A DNA stretch of 64,000 bases from Algoriphagus resistens (GTDB taxonomy: Bacteria > Bacteroidota > Bacteroidia > Cytophagales > Cyclobacteriaceae), in contig NZ_LMXN01000001.1 in NCBI RefSeq assembly GCF_001442615.1, forward strand, positions 124,001-188,000, in the 5' to 3' direction. The notes beneath the pieces are model-generated. The model was not told where the DNA came from, did not search any database, and saw nothing but the letters and a program-made list of their open reading frames with translations. The translations under genes were made by a program, and so were the position numbers. Positions 9,755 to 19,999 of the stretch are shown here, in pieces. Numbering within the stretch: position 1 is the stretch's first letter; each line of letters opens with the position of its first letter.

Positions 9755-12700
9755 ATGAAATATATTAGACTAGTGATGGTAGGCTGTGTCGTGGCGGTAA
9801 TGTTTCCGTTTCAGCTGTTGGCACAAAGTACCTTGAAATTAACTCTTAACCCAGTGGTGAAGTCCAGTATCGGTAAAACGATACAAGGAGCCATAATCAC
9901 AAGCGAAGAAGACGATTACTCGGCTGTTTCAGACAGCTTAGGAGTAGTGAAACTGGTAGTCACTTCCAATGCATACCTTTCTGTGGAAGCGCCAGGATAT
10001 GAAACCAGACTGTTCAGGGCCACACCTGATCTGTTGGAGATTACCCTCTATGGTGACCTGGAAGGGCAGGAGGTGAAGGTGGCCTTTCAGACAAAGGATA
10101 AGCGTGACCTAATAGGAGGAATATCCTATGTGAATATGCCTGAAATCCTTCAGGATAACTACATCTCCAATCCACTGGATATGATGGAAGCCTATGTGGG
10201 CGGTTTCAATGGCAACATCTGGGGAAATAGTAGCTCCTTGGTCTTAGTGGATGGCGTTCCCCGAGAGCTGGATAGTGTGCACCCTACTGAAATAGCGCAG
10301 ATCACTTTTCTCAAAGGAGTCAGTGCAGTTGCCTTGTATGGTAGCCGTGCTGCGAAAGGTGTCATCATGATTACGACCAAAAGGGGTGTTGCAAATAGTC
10401 AGAACATCACCTTACGAACAAATGCCGGTGTGAATACTCCAAAAGCCTATCCGGAGTACCTGGGCTCTGGAGAATATATGTCACTTTATAATGAAGCGAG
10501 AGGCAATGACGGACTGTCACCACTTTATTCTGAAAATGATATCTACAATTTCTCCTCTGGGAACAATACCTACAGGTATCCAAATGTTGATTATTATTCT
10601 CCGGAATACCTGCAGGAAGCTTATGCAAAATACGATGGCAACCTGGAAATTTCAGGTGGGAACGAGACTGCCAGGTACTACACCAATGTGGGTTTCATGA
10701 CAGAAGGCACAGTTCTTAATTTTGGCCAGGCTGCCGAAAACAAGAACGAGCGCTTCAATGTGCGTGGAAATATTGATCTAAACCTTAATGACTTCATTTC
10801 TGCCAAAGTGGATGCATCGGCTATTTTTTATAATAGCAAAGGAGTCAATTCCATCTACAGTATTGGTGAAGATAATATTGACTACTGGCAGGGCTCTACT
10901 ATTTTGAGGCCTAATAGATTCGCCCCTCTTATTCCTATTGATTATGTGGAGCAGGGAGACGATTCATCATGGGATCTGATAGAGACTAGCGATCACTTGA
11001 TTGATGGTAAATATCTCTTGGGCGGTACCCAGTTAGACCAAAAGAACCCAATTGCAGATATCTATGCTGGCGGTTCCAATACCTATACTAGCCGCCAGTT
11101 TCAGTTCAACGCAGGTGTAGATGCAGATCTTAGAAATGTAGTAGAAGGACTTTCTTTCAGCTCTCTTTTTGGTCTCAACTACAATACATCCTACACCCTG
11201 TCATTTGATAATGAATATGCAGTGTATGAACCTACCTGGACTAATTATAATGGGGTGGACCAAATTCAAAGCCTGACCAAATATGGTCAGGATGCCAGCT
11301 CCAGAACCCAGAACACCAATAACAACTGGTTCCGACAGACGGTATCCTTATCAGCGCAGCTGAATTACAAGAGAACCTTCCAGGAAAAACACAATTTCTC
11401 GGCAATACTGTTGGCAAATGGCTTTCAGATCTCTGAGTCAGCAATTTACCATAAGGTAAGCAATGCCAATCTGGGCTTGTATTTAGCATACAATTTCAAG
11501 CAGAAATACTACGCTGAGTTCAGCAGTGCGCTTGTTCATTCCGCCAAATTGCCGGAAGGAAACCGCAAAGCAATTTCACCGACCATGTCTCTGGGCTGGA
11601 GATTGACAGGTGAGGAATTTCTTTCCTCCTCCTCCGTTGTGGATGATTTGAGAATCTCTGTATCTGCAGGTATCCTCAATTCAGACTTGGATATAGAGAG
11701 CTTCTATCTCTACGAGCCAATCTATACAGATGAAGGATCCTGGTATGAGTGGAAAGATGGATTGAACAATACAGGCACTGATGTGCGACGTGGGGAAAAC
11801 CTCAACTTAACTTTTCCTAAAAGAGAAGAAATCAGTTTAGGATTAGAGGCCTCCTTATTTAATAAACTAGTGTATCTCAATGGTTCTGTATTTACCAGTA
11901 GGATGACAGGGTTATTTGTCCAGAACAGTATTTTATACCCAAGTTACTTTGTGACAGGCTGGCCAATCTCATCTTGGATCCCTTATGTGAATTATAATAA
12001 CGACATCAGAAACGGGGTGGATTTTCAGCTCAACCTAAACAAGAAATTAGGGGAAGTGGAATGGACGCTGGGAGTATCGGGATTGTATTATGACACTAAA
12101 GCATCAAAACGAGCTGAAAACTTCGAAGATAGCTATCAGAATAGGCAGGGAATGCCTCTTGATGCAATCTGGGGTCTGGAGAGCTTAGGATTCTTTAGTG
12201 GAATGGATGAAATCGAAAATTCTCCAACACAGGCATTCGGAGAGGTAAAACCAGGTGATATCAAGTACAAAGATCAAAATGACGATGGTATTATAAATGC
12301 CCAGGATGAAGTGTATCTCGGTAGAGGGGGATGGTCTGGGGCACCTTTGACTATGGGATTTCATGTTTCGGTTAAGGTGAAAAATTTCACATTCTTCGCC
12401 TTGGGCACCCTGAGAAGTGGAGCCTATGCTATGAAAAGCAATGATTATTTCTGGGTAAATGCTGATGATAAATACTCGGCGGTAGTAAGAGATAGATGGA
12501 CAGAGGAAACCCAGAATACGGCTACTTTCCCTAGGCTTACTACCCTAAATGGAGCCAATAATTTCAGGAACTCAGATTTCTGGCTTTACAGCACCGATCG
12601 CTTTGACCTTGCCAAAGTCCAGCTGTCCTACTCCTTTCCTAAAAATATCCTTGGAAATGGCTTCATCAAGGAGTTGGATACCTATGTGAGCGGATCCAAT

Positions 12701-12799
12701 CTCCTGACAGTAAGTCCAAACCGGGATATTCTGGAAATGAATATCGGTAGTGCTCCGCAGACGAGATTCTACAATTTCGGTATCCGAGCAATGTTTTAA
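9755..12799 (+). CDS. xusC: SusC/RagA TonB-dependent transporter, second pair (XusC-like)
   Basis: A 1014-residue protein with a signal peptide ending near FQLLAQ (residue 23). There is no STN domain, and the N-terminal domain (about 25-100) is a divergent version of the usual regulatory-like module, without the DxxGxY signature seen in the other three SusC proteins here. The usual TonB-box string is also not obvious. The plug domain is clear (SLVLVDGVPRELDSV, then FLKGVSAVALYGSRAAKG), as is the beta-barrel, which ends in NFGIRAMF. It follows XusB by 40 bases and overlaps the next SusD gene by one base. It is expected to import a different size class of xylo-oligosaccharides; that division of labour is inferred. 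Confidence 0.9.
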   Translation: MKYIRLVMVGCVVAVMFPFQLLAQSTLKLTLNPVVKSSIGKTIQGAIITSEEDDYSAVSDSLGVVKLVVTSNAYLSVEAPGYETRLFRATPDLLEITLYGDLEGQEVKVAFQTKDKRDLIGGISYVNMPEILQDNYISNPLDMMEAYVGGFNGNIWGNSSSLVLVDGVPRELDSVHPTEIAQITFLKGVSAVALYGSRAAKGVIMITTKRGVANSQNITLRTNAGVNTPKAYPEYLGSGEYMSLYNEARGNDGLSPLYSENDIYNFSSGNNTYRYPNVDYYSPEYLQEAYAKYDGNLEISGGNETARYYTNVGFMTEGTVLNFGQAAENKNERFNVRGNIDLNLNDFISAKVDASAIFYNSKGVNSIYSIGEDNIDYWQGSTILRPNRFAPLIPIDYVEQGDDSSWDLIETSDHLIDGKYLLGGTQLDQKNPIADIYAGGSNTYTSRQFQFNAGVDADLRNVVEGLSFSSLFGLNYNTSYTLSFDNEYAVYEPTWTNYNGVDQIQSLTKYGQDASSRTQNTNNNWFRQTVSLSAQLNYKRTFQEKHNFSAILLANGFQISESAIYHKVSNANLGLYLAYNFKQKYYAEFSSALVHSAKLPEGNRKAISPTMSLGWRLTGEEFLSSSSVVDDLRISVSAGILNSDLDIESFYLYEPIYTDEGSWYEWKDGLNNTGTDVRRGENLNLTFPKREEISLGLEASLFNKLVYLNGSVFTSRMTGLFVQNSILYPSYFVTGWPISSWIPYVNYNNDIRNGVDFQLNLNKKLGEVEWTLGVSGLYYDTKASKRAENFEDSYQNRQGMPLDAIWGLESLGFFSGMDEIENSPTQAFGEVKPGDIKYKDQNDDGIINAQDEVYLGRGGWSGAPLTMGFHVSVKVKNFTFFALGTLRSGAYAMKSNDYFWVNADDKYSAVVRDRWTEETQNTATFPRLTTLNGANNFRNSDFWLYSTDRFDLAKVQLSYSFPKNILGNGFIKELDTYVSGSNLLTVSPNRDILEMNIGSAPQTRFYNFGIRAMF

Positions 12800-14586
12800 T
12801 GAGACCCAAAAAACTGAAAATCATGAATATTAAACTATTATTTTTCTTTGGAGTCATCCTAATGCTTTCAGGCTGTCAAGATCTCATTGATCCGGCCATA
12901 GAGAACATACAGGGAAGAGAAGATATGTTGGAGAGACCTCGGCTGGCACAGGGGCTCCTGATCAACGCCTATCTAAGGATTCCTACCAATGGCTGGTCAT
13001 TCAGCGAAATGGCCACTGATGACGCGGTGAGTAACGAGCCTTCCAATGGCTTTCTGAACATGGCCACCGGGCAGTGGGCTTCCAACAGCAATCCTGTTGA
13101 GCAATGGACAGGAGCACAATCGGCTATCCAATACCTGAACGTAATGTTGGAGGATGTAGATAGTGTTGATTTTGCTGTAGATCCTATTGTGAACCAGATG
13201 TTTGTGGATAGGCTGAAGGGGGAATCCTATGGGCTACGTGCTTTATTTATGTATTATCTGCTTCAGGCTCACGGTGGAATGGCAGATGGACAATTGCTCG
13301 GCGTTCCTATTTTGACTGTGCCCCAAGATGTGGAATCTGAGTTTAACCTACCTCGGAATACGTTTGAAGAATGCATGAATCAGCTATACGCTGATGCAGA
13401 ACGTGCCCTGGATTTACTTCCTATGGATTTGGGAAATATCACTGATCCTTACCTGATCCCAAGTAAATATGCAGATCTGGGTGCCGAGACTGGCCAATAC
13501 AACCGGGTATTTGGAGATGATGCCATACAATTAGTATCAGGCAGAATTGTCCGTGCAGTCATGGCTCAGGCTGCGCTGCTCGCGGCCAGTCCGGCATTTA
13601 ATCCCGGAGGGGATGTGCAGAAATGGCAGATTGCGGCAGACCATGCAGCTTCTATACTGAATACCATTGGAGGAATAAGTGGTTTGGCACCAAATGGGGT
13701 CACCTGGTTTACCAATACTTCTGAACTCAATGCAATCGGTGGAGGTGTAAATCCTGCTGAGATCCTGTGGAGAACCTCCATCGGACCAAGTAATAACCTG
13801 GAAAGGGACAATTACCCTCCCACCTTATTTGGAAATGGGCTGATCAATCCTACCCAGAATTTTGTAAATGCTTTCCCTATGGCCAATGGCTATCCGGTTG
13901 ATTCGCAGCAAAGCGGATATAATCCCCAAGATCCCTATACAGGTCGGGATCCTCGGCTTGGGCATTTTGTGGTAGTCAATGGAAGTACTGCGGGACCTAA
14001 CAATTCTGTGATCACTACCGCTGTAGATGGGGGAAATAATGATGCATTAAATAGAGTGGAAACTTCCACCCGAACTGGCTACTACCTGCGTAAGCTCCTT
14101 CGTCAGGACGTTAACCTCAATCCCAACTCTACCAATGAGCAGGTTCACATGAAGCCCAGGATTAGGTATACCGAGATTTTCCTGATTTATGCAGAGGCTG
14201 CAAATGAAGCATACGGCCCTACAAGTTCAGGTGCAGCAGGATACTCCGCTTACGATGTGATCAAAGCTATACGTCAGCGGGCGGGAATCGGACTTGAAAA
14301 TGGAGATCCATATCTGGAATCTATCAAGAGTGATCAAAGTGCCATGAGAGAACTTATCCGTAATGAGCGGAGAATTGAGTTGAGTTTTGAAGGATTTAGA
14401 TTTTGGGACTTGAGAAGATGGGATGCAAACCTGAGCGAAACTGCCCAGGGAATTACCATAGAAGAAGGTGAACATGAGTTGATGAATGTTGAAAACAGGG
14501 TGTACAATGATTACATGATCTATGGCCCGGTGCCATATAGTGAAACATTGAAATTTTCTGAACTCAAGCAAAACAACGGATGGTAA
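12799..14586 (+). CDS. xusD: RagB/SusD family lipoprotein, second pair (XusD-like)
   Basis: A 595-residue lipoprotein with lipobox MLSGC. The ATG at 12799 overlaps the preceding TAA by one base (TAATG), which suggests translational coupling. An in-frame ATG at 12823 (MNIKLLFFF) would also give a good lipoprotein signal and is a plausible true start. SusD landmarks are IRYTEIFLIYAEAANEAYG, RNERRIELSFEGFRFWDLRR and the closing QNNGW. It is the binding partner of the XusC-like porin. In the described xus clusters the second SusD has a different affinity from the first; that cannot be tested from sequence here. Confidence 0.92.
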   Translation: MRPKKLKIMNIKLLFFFGVILMLSGCQDLIDPAIENIQGREDMLERPRLAQGLLINAYLRIPTNGWSFSEMATDDAVSNEPSNGFLNMATGQWASNSNPVEQWTGAQSAIQYLNVMLEDVDSVDFAVDPIVNQMFVDRLKGESYGLRALFMYYLLQAHGGMADGQLLGVPILTVPQDVESEFNLPRNTFEECMNQLYADAERALDLLPMDLGNITDPYLIPSKYADLGAETGQYNRVFGDDAIQLVSGRIVRAVMAQAALLAASPAFNPGGDVQKWQIAADHAASILNTIGGISGLAPNGVTWFTNTSELNAIGGGVNPAEILWRTSIGPSNNLERDNYPPTLFGNGLINPTQNFVNAFPMANGYPVDSQQSGYNPQDPYTGRDPRLGHFVVVNGSTAGPNNSVITTAVDGGNNDALNRVETSTRTGYYLRKLLRQDVNLNPNSTNEQVHMKPRIRYTEIFLIYAEAANEAYGPTSSGAAGYSAYDVIKAIRQRAGIGLENGDPYLESIKSDQSAMRELIRNERRIELSFEGFRFWDLRRWDANLSETAQGITIEEGEHELMNVENRVYNDYMIYGPVPYSETLKFSELKQNNGW

Positions 14587-14641
14587 TCCTGAAAGTACTA
14601 CACATGCTGGCGAATCTCAATGAACCTAATCACACTGAACA

Positions 14642-15676
14642 ATGAAAAATACTCCATATATAATTTTGGCACTTTGCCTATCCCTGTCTTCGTGTAAAAA
14701 TGAAGATTGGGAATTCCCTGATTTTGATTATCAGACAGTCTATTTCGCCTATCAATATCCGGTAAGGACGATTACACTTGGGGATGATATCTTCGATACT
14801 TCTATGGATAATGAGGGTAAATTCAATATCCTCGCCACCACCGGAGGAGTATATTCTTCCCCTCAGGATGTCTATCTGGATGTGGTCGTAGATGAAAGTC
14901 TTACCGAAGGGCTGATGTTTGATTCAGATGGCAATAAAGTAGAGCCACTTCCATCTGAATATTATCAACTATCCACCCAGTCCATAATCATCCCAAAAGG
15001 AGAAGTGACTGGAGGAGTAGAGATCCAACTTAACAGCGGGTTTTTCAATGATCCCAAATCAATTAAAAATACCTATGTGCTTCCCTTGAGAATTTCTCAA
15101 ATCAGTAATGCTGATTCTATACTTTCAGGAGTAGCACAGGTAGAAAACCCGCAACGGAACAATCCCAACAACTGGTCAGTGCAGCCAAAGGATTTTGTGT
15201 TATACGCCTTAAAATATGTGAACCCTTGGCATGGCAACTACTTACGCAGAGGCCAGGATATCATCAAAGGCTCAAATGGAAACAGTGCTTTGGACCAAAC
15301 TGCAGTACGGCATGCAGACTTTGTAGTGAATGATGAAATCAATTCGCTCCATACCAGATCTATGAGTGAGGTGGAATTTCCTCTTGCCTTTCCAGGGGAG
15401 GACGGAGAAAATATACCTGCTGATTTATTGTTGACCTTCGATGAAGCCGGAAACTGTACGGTCTCTGCGTTGCGAAACGGTTATACCGCAAGTGGAACAG
15501 GCAAATTTATCTCCAAAGGGGAAAAGGATAGCTGGGGAAATCAGGATAGGGATGTGTTGTATTTAGAGTACAAAATCAATCTTCCGGAGATGCAGATAGA
15601 TACCAAGGACACCTTGGTGGTACGGGACCGCGGAGTAGGTTTTGAGACATTCACACCGCTTTTATCAACTAATTAA
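14642..15676 (+). CDS. xusE: DUF1735/DUF5627-type surface lipoprotein (XusE-like)
   Basis: A 344-residue lipoprotein with lipobox LSSC (Cys near residue 19). The first half resembles the BT_3987-like DUF1735 beta-sandwich (VYFAYQYPVRTITLGDD; IIPKGEVTGGVEIQL). The second half begins at LYALKYVNPWHGNYLRRG, a signature of DUF5627-type domains in glycan-binding surface proteins. It sits between the second SusD and the GH10 xylanase with gaps of 55 and 17 bases, exactly where xusE lies in the xylan clusters. The likely role is a surface xylan-binding protein. There are no catalytic motifs. Confidence 0.82.
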   Translation: MKNTPYIILALCLSLSSCKNEDWEFPDFDYQTVYFAYQYPVRTITLGDDIFDTSMDNEGKFNILATTGGVYSSPQDVYLDVVVDESLTEGLMFDSDGNKVEPLPSEYYQLSTQSIIIPKGEVTGGVEIQLNSGFFNDPKSIKNTYVLPLRISQISNADSILSGVAQVENPQRNNPNNWSVQPKDFVLYALKYVNPWHGNYLRRGQDIIKGSNGNSALDQTAVRHADFVVNDEINSLHTRSMSEVEFPLAFPGEDGENIPADLLLTFDEAGNCTVSALRNGYTASGTGKFISKGEKDSWGNQDRDVLYLEYKINLPEMQIDTKDTLVVRDRGVGFETFTPLLSTN

Positions 15677-15693
15677 TCAAACGCAGCAAAATC

Positions 15694-17832
15694 ATGAAGC
15701 AATTGTATGTCAGGTATTTTAGCGTTTTAGCTATTTCAATAGGACTCAGCTCCTGCGTAGAACATGTAGAAACAGATAATTTCCGGGTTGAGAAACCAGA
15801 GAATATAGCCGCACAGGAGGAATTGAATGGGTATGGAGTACTTCGTACGTATGTGGATTCTATTTCTTATCCCAATTTCAAGTTGGGTGGTGCAGTAGAA
15901 ATGTCCCAATACTCTGGTAGAGGGGTGATGTACCGCCTTATCAACAGCAATTTCGATGAGATCACCGCAGGCTATGGAATGAAGCATGGCGCTATTGTAC
16001 AGGCTAATGGGACTATGGATTTTTCAGGAGTTAATTCTACTATCGAAGCAGCCAAAGCCGCCGGGACTAGCATTTTCGGCCATACTTTGGTATGGCATGC
16101 CAATCAAAATGCAACTTATTTAAATAGTCTTTTAGAACCTCTGATCGTAGTTTCACCTCCCTTCAAAAATGAGCTGGATCTGTCAGGTCCTATGAATGAG
16201 GCGTGGGAAAATTGGGAAACTACCGGAGATGTGAAGATTGTATCAGGTAAAGGTATGGGAGAAGGGACTGACGCTTTTGTTCTTACTTCTGGATCTGGAA
16301 ACGCTCCTGAAAGTGTACAATTGACTACTCCGGCCATTCCTGTACTCCCTGGAAAAGAATACGAAGTAATCGTCTATGTCAAATCCGACGTGCCTGGCCA
16401 GGGAGGGATCACTTTCGAAGGTCTCTCTGATAACAATCCTGAAATTGACTGGATGAACACCGGGGTAGATAGTACTGCTTTTGGTACCACTATTTCCTGG
16501 CAGGAAATCAGATTTCGCGTCAGTGATTTTGAAGGAGACTCATTCAAAATGAAGTTCAATTTCGGCTATATGCCTTCCAGTACTTATTCCATTGATATCA
16601 ATAATCTATATGTATATGATACGCAGGGGGATCCTGTGATCAGCAATATAATTTCCGATGGGGATTTCGAAAACGGTAATGGCTGGGGAGGCTGGGGCAA
16701 TGGCTCAACCCGTGGAGTCACTGAGGATGGAATGGGTTTTGGAGGGACAGGCAAAGCTTTCTACGTCACAAATCCTTCTGCTACCGGAGGTTTCTGGGAA
16801 GTGCAGACTGCCTATGATCTGGCTGAACCAATATCCAACGGCCAGGAATATAAATTGTCATTTTGGGTGAAAGGTGATGCAGAAGGTATCATTAGACCAG
16901 AGCTGCAGAGCCCTGATTATTCTTCAAATGGTTTTGGGCAGGTAGGTGTAACTAAGGAGTGGAAGCAGGTGCAATTGACTACAATGGTGACTGCTGGTGA
17001 TAGACAGCGATTTGTGATTTCCTATGGAGAATTTGCCGGTACTGTCTATTTGGATAACGTAGTGCTCAGCAGTGCAGAAGCCACAGGAGGTTCTACTACG
17101 TTGGTGCCGAAAACTGAGGAGGAGAAAAACGCTATAGTGTCTGGAGAATTCGAGCGCTGGATGCAGGAAATGCTTTCTAATTCGAAAGAGTATATTAAAG
17201 CCTGGGATGTAGTGAATGAACCTATGGATGATGCAAATCCATCGCAAATAAAAACCGGGGTAGGCAACCCTGATATTCCCTCCGACCACTTTTACTGGCA
17301 GGACTACTTGGGTAAAGACTACGCGGTAAAAGCTTTCGAACTGGCAGAGCAATACGGCAATCCAGATGATATTCTATTTGTGAATGATTATAATCTGGAA
17401 TATAGCTTGGAGAAATGCCAGGGGCTGATCGACTATGTGAGCTATATCGAAACCAAGGGGGTGACTGTGGATGGAATCGGCACACAAATGCACATCAGCA
17501 TAGATTCAGATAAGGACAAAATCGTTTCCATGTTCAAAATGTTGGCGGGCACAGGCAAGCTGATCAAGGTTTCAGAATTGGATATCAAGGTAAATACCAG
17601 CAATCCTACCGCGGAAGCGCTACAGGCACAGCGTGAAATGTATAAATACATAGCTGAAATGTATGCGGAGCACATTCCCGCAGCTCAGCGCTATGGAATC
17701 ACCATCTGGGGAATCACCGATAGCGCTGACAATGCCAATTGGCTACCTGGCGAGAAGCAGGGACTTTGGGATCTTGATCTAAACCGCAAGCCTGCATATG
17801 CAGGATTTGCTGAAGGACTTGAAGGAATGTGA
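15694..17832 (+). CDS. xyn10C: Modular GH10 endo-1,4-beta-xylanase with CBM tandem inserted in the catalytic domain (Xyn10C-like)
   Basis: A 712-residue lipoprotein (lipobox LSSC, Cys21). The GH10 barrel starts near residue 57 (FKLGGAVEMSQYS; FGHTLVWHANQ near 128) and is interrupted at about residue 150. Two carbohydrate-binding-module-like jelly rolls follow, about 165-312 and 320-465, each with CBM4/9-type features (the second opens with SDGDFENGNGWGGWG). The barrel resumes near 478, with the acid/base Glu509 in WDVVNEP and the nucleophile Glu628 in KVSELDIKV. This split architecture is known from Bacteroidetes Xyn10C enzymes. As a surface lipoprotein it would cut xylan outside the cell for the two SusCD pairs. 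A terminator follows, so it ends the main operon. Confidence 0.93.
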   Translation: MKQLYVRYFSVLAISIGLSSCVEHVETDNFRVEKPENIAAQEELNGYGVLRTYVDSISYPNFKLGGAVEMSQYSGRGVMYRLINSNFDEITAGYGMKHGAIVQANGTMDFSGVNSTIEAAKAAGTSIFGHTLVWHANQNATYLNSLLEPLIVVSPPFKNELDLSGPMNEAWENWETTGDVKIVSGKGMGEGTDAFVLTSGSGNAPESVQLTTPAIPVLPGKEYEVIVYVKSDVPGQGGITFEGLSDNNPEIDWMNTGVDSTAFGTTISWQEIRFRVSDFEGDSFKMKFNFGYMPSSTYSIDINNLYVYDTQGDPVISNIISDGDFENGNGWGGWGNGSTRGVTEDGMGFGGTGKAFYVTNPSATGGFWEVQTAYDLAEPISNGQEYKLSFWVKGDAEGIIRPELQSPDYSSNGFGQVGVTKEWKQVQLTTMVTAGDRQRFVISYGEFAGTVYLDNVVLSSAEATGGSTTLVPKTEEEKNAIVSGEFERWMQEMLSNSKEYIKAWDVVNEPMDDANPSQIKTGVGNPDIPSDHFYWQDYLGKDYAVKAFELAEQYGNPDDILFVNDYNLEYSLEKCQGLIDYVSYIETKGVTVDGIGTQMHISIDSDKDKIVSMFKMLAGTGKLIKVSELDIKVNTSNPTAEALQAQREMYKYIAEMYAEHIPAAQRYGITIWGITDSADNANWLPGEKQGLWDLDLNRKPAYAGFAEGLEGM

Positions 17833-17846
17833 TCTGGTTTAAAACT

Positions 17847-17879
17847 GGCCTATGTATGGATGCAGTGCATAGGCCTTTT
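17847..17879 (+). terminator. Intrinsic terminator after the GH10 gene
   Basis: GGCCTATG (17847-17854) pairs perfectly with CATAGGCC (17868-17875) around a 13-base loop and is followed by TTTT (17876-17879). It lies 15 bases after the xylanase stop codon and marks the end of the xus-type operon. Confidence 0.7.
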
Positions 17880-17966
17880 CAATTGTGTATGGTAAAGGAT
17901 TTAGTAAGTGTTTTTTTTTATTATAGTGTTTAATATCAGTAGATTAGATGGGGTTTAGGCTGCCTA

Positions 17967-18017
17967 AGACTTGAGAAAAAACGTAACATGGAATAATTGT
18001 CTGTGATGCGAGATTCC
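17967..18017 (+). repeat. Degraded copy of the 92-bp start-codon repeat
   Basis: ATGCGAGATTCC at 18006-18017 is identical to the core of the other units. The preceding bases (GAAAAAACGTAACATGG, then AATAATTGT) can be aligned with the hairpin and ATGATTATAAT segment of the clear units, with gaps. Similarity stops after GATTCC. The exact 12-base match is solid; the rest is suggestive only. Confidence 0.35.
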
Positions 18018-18068
18018 CTGTCCGGAGACATACGGGCATGTGACCTATACAAATCAAAATAAAAATGC

Positions 18069-18160
18069 ATGAAACCGAGCATGTCGCAGGCGGCACACAG
18101 AGATGTTTATATCTACCATGCGAGATTCCATATGGCCTTTAAAAGACAAATTATAATCAT
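18069..18160 (+). repeat. 92-bp start-codon repeat, unit A (upstream of the DUF4870 gene)
   Basis: The unit begins ATGAAACCGAGCATG and ends ATTATAATCAT, immediately followed by the ATG of the next gene at 18161. It shares long exact stretches with the units at 22425 and 30151, notably GCGAGATTCCATATGGCC. A small hairpin TGTCG-CAGG-CGGCA (18082-18095) corresponds to TGACG-AAAA-CGTCA in the 22425 unit. A 31-codon open frame starts at 18069 and stops with TGA at 18162-18164, overlapping the downstream ATG as ATGA. The left arm of the 11-bp inverted repeat is mutated here and the right arm (18150-18160) is intact. Confidence 0.85.
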
Positions 18161-18691
18161 ATGAAACACAATCTGGATTACTTGATTAAACTGGATGACC
18201 TAGTAAAAAAAGGCATTATTACTGAAGATGAATTTAACTGCGAAAAGGATAAGATTCTTGGTGATAGTATGACTAGGAGACCTGGAAATTTATTTGGTCT
18301 GAACGAAAATACCTATTGCTTTCTTCTTCATATAGCTGTGTTCTTGGGCATTGTTCATATTTTATTGGCTCTCGTGGCACCGGTAGTTCTATGGACCTTG
18401 AATAGACAAACAAGCCAGCTTGTTGACGAGCACGGAAGAAATGTGGTTAATTGGGTATTGAGTTTTTTTATATATGCGACTATATGCTTTGTTGTCATTT
18501 TTCCTGGGATCTCGCATTTACCAATGAACATTTCACCTAATTTCAATTTGCTTACTTCACTTTACTCAGGATTGTTCCCAATCACTATTTTGCTATTGAT
18601 AAGCATTATGTTTGTTTTTATCGGAGGACTTAAAGCTAGCAATGGGCAGATCTGGAAGTATCCATTGGCTATTCCTTTTTTTAAACGTTGA
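18161..18691 (+). CDS. DUF4870 domain membrane protein with SHOCT-like N-terminus
   Basis: A 176-residue protein. The first ~35 residues (LDDLVKKGIITEDEFNCEKD) resemble a SHOCT/short helical oligomerisation motif. Three or four hydrophobic segments follow, with the DUF4870 signature LLALVAPVVLWTLNR and DEHGRNVVNWVLSF near residues 72-105. DUF4870 proteins are small multi-pass membrane proteins of unknown function. The start codon is contributed by the end of a dispersed repeat, so the natural promoter and 5' leader of this gene are the repeat itself. It has no evident link to xylan use and interrupts the xylan cluster. Confidence 0.82.
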   Translation: MKHNLDYLIKLDDLVKKGIITEDEFNCEKDKILGDSMTRRPGNLFGLNENTYCFLLHIAVFLGIVHILLALVAPVVLWTLNRQTSQLVDEHGRNVVNWVLSFFIYATICFVVIFPGISHLPMNISPNFNLLTSLYSGLFPITILLLISIMFVFIGGLKASNGQIWKYPLAIPFFKR

Positions 18692-18696
18692 TATAG

Positions 18697-19878
<1,182 letters not shown>

Positions 19879-19999
19879 TTATCTGAAAATGAGAGGTATA
19901 TGATCTGGTCTAATGAGTAATTTTAAAGAAGAAATGAGGAGCTGCTCAACCCATGAAATCTTGTTTGTACCTAACTCCAACCTATAAATAATTCTAACT

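Larger units (their letters stand above)
17833..18160 (+). other. Intergenic stretch with terminator and repeat copies
   Basis: This 328-base gap holds the terminator at 17847, a probable degraded copy of the dispersed repeat (17967-18017), about 50 bases with no recognised feature, and one clear repeat unit (18069-18160) that ends exactly at the ATG of the DUF4870 gene. No Bacteroidota TAnnTTTG promoter element was evident. Confidence 0.6.

Noticed and set aside
18069..18164. Listing the 31-codon frames in the repeat as protein-coding genes
   Set aside because: The frame is broken in unit B2, and differences between units do not favour silent positions; they are described as part of the repeat instead.
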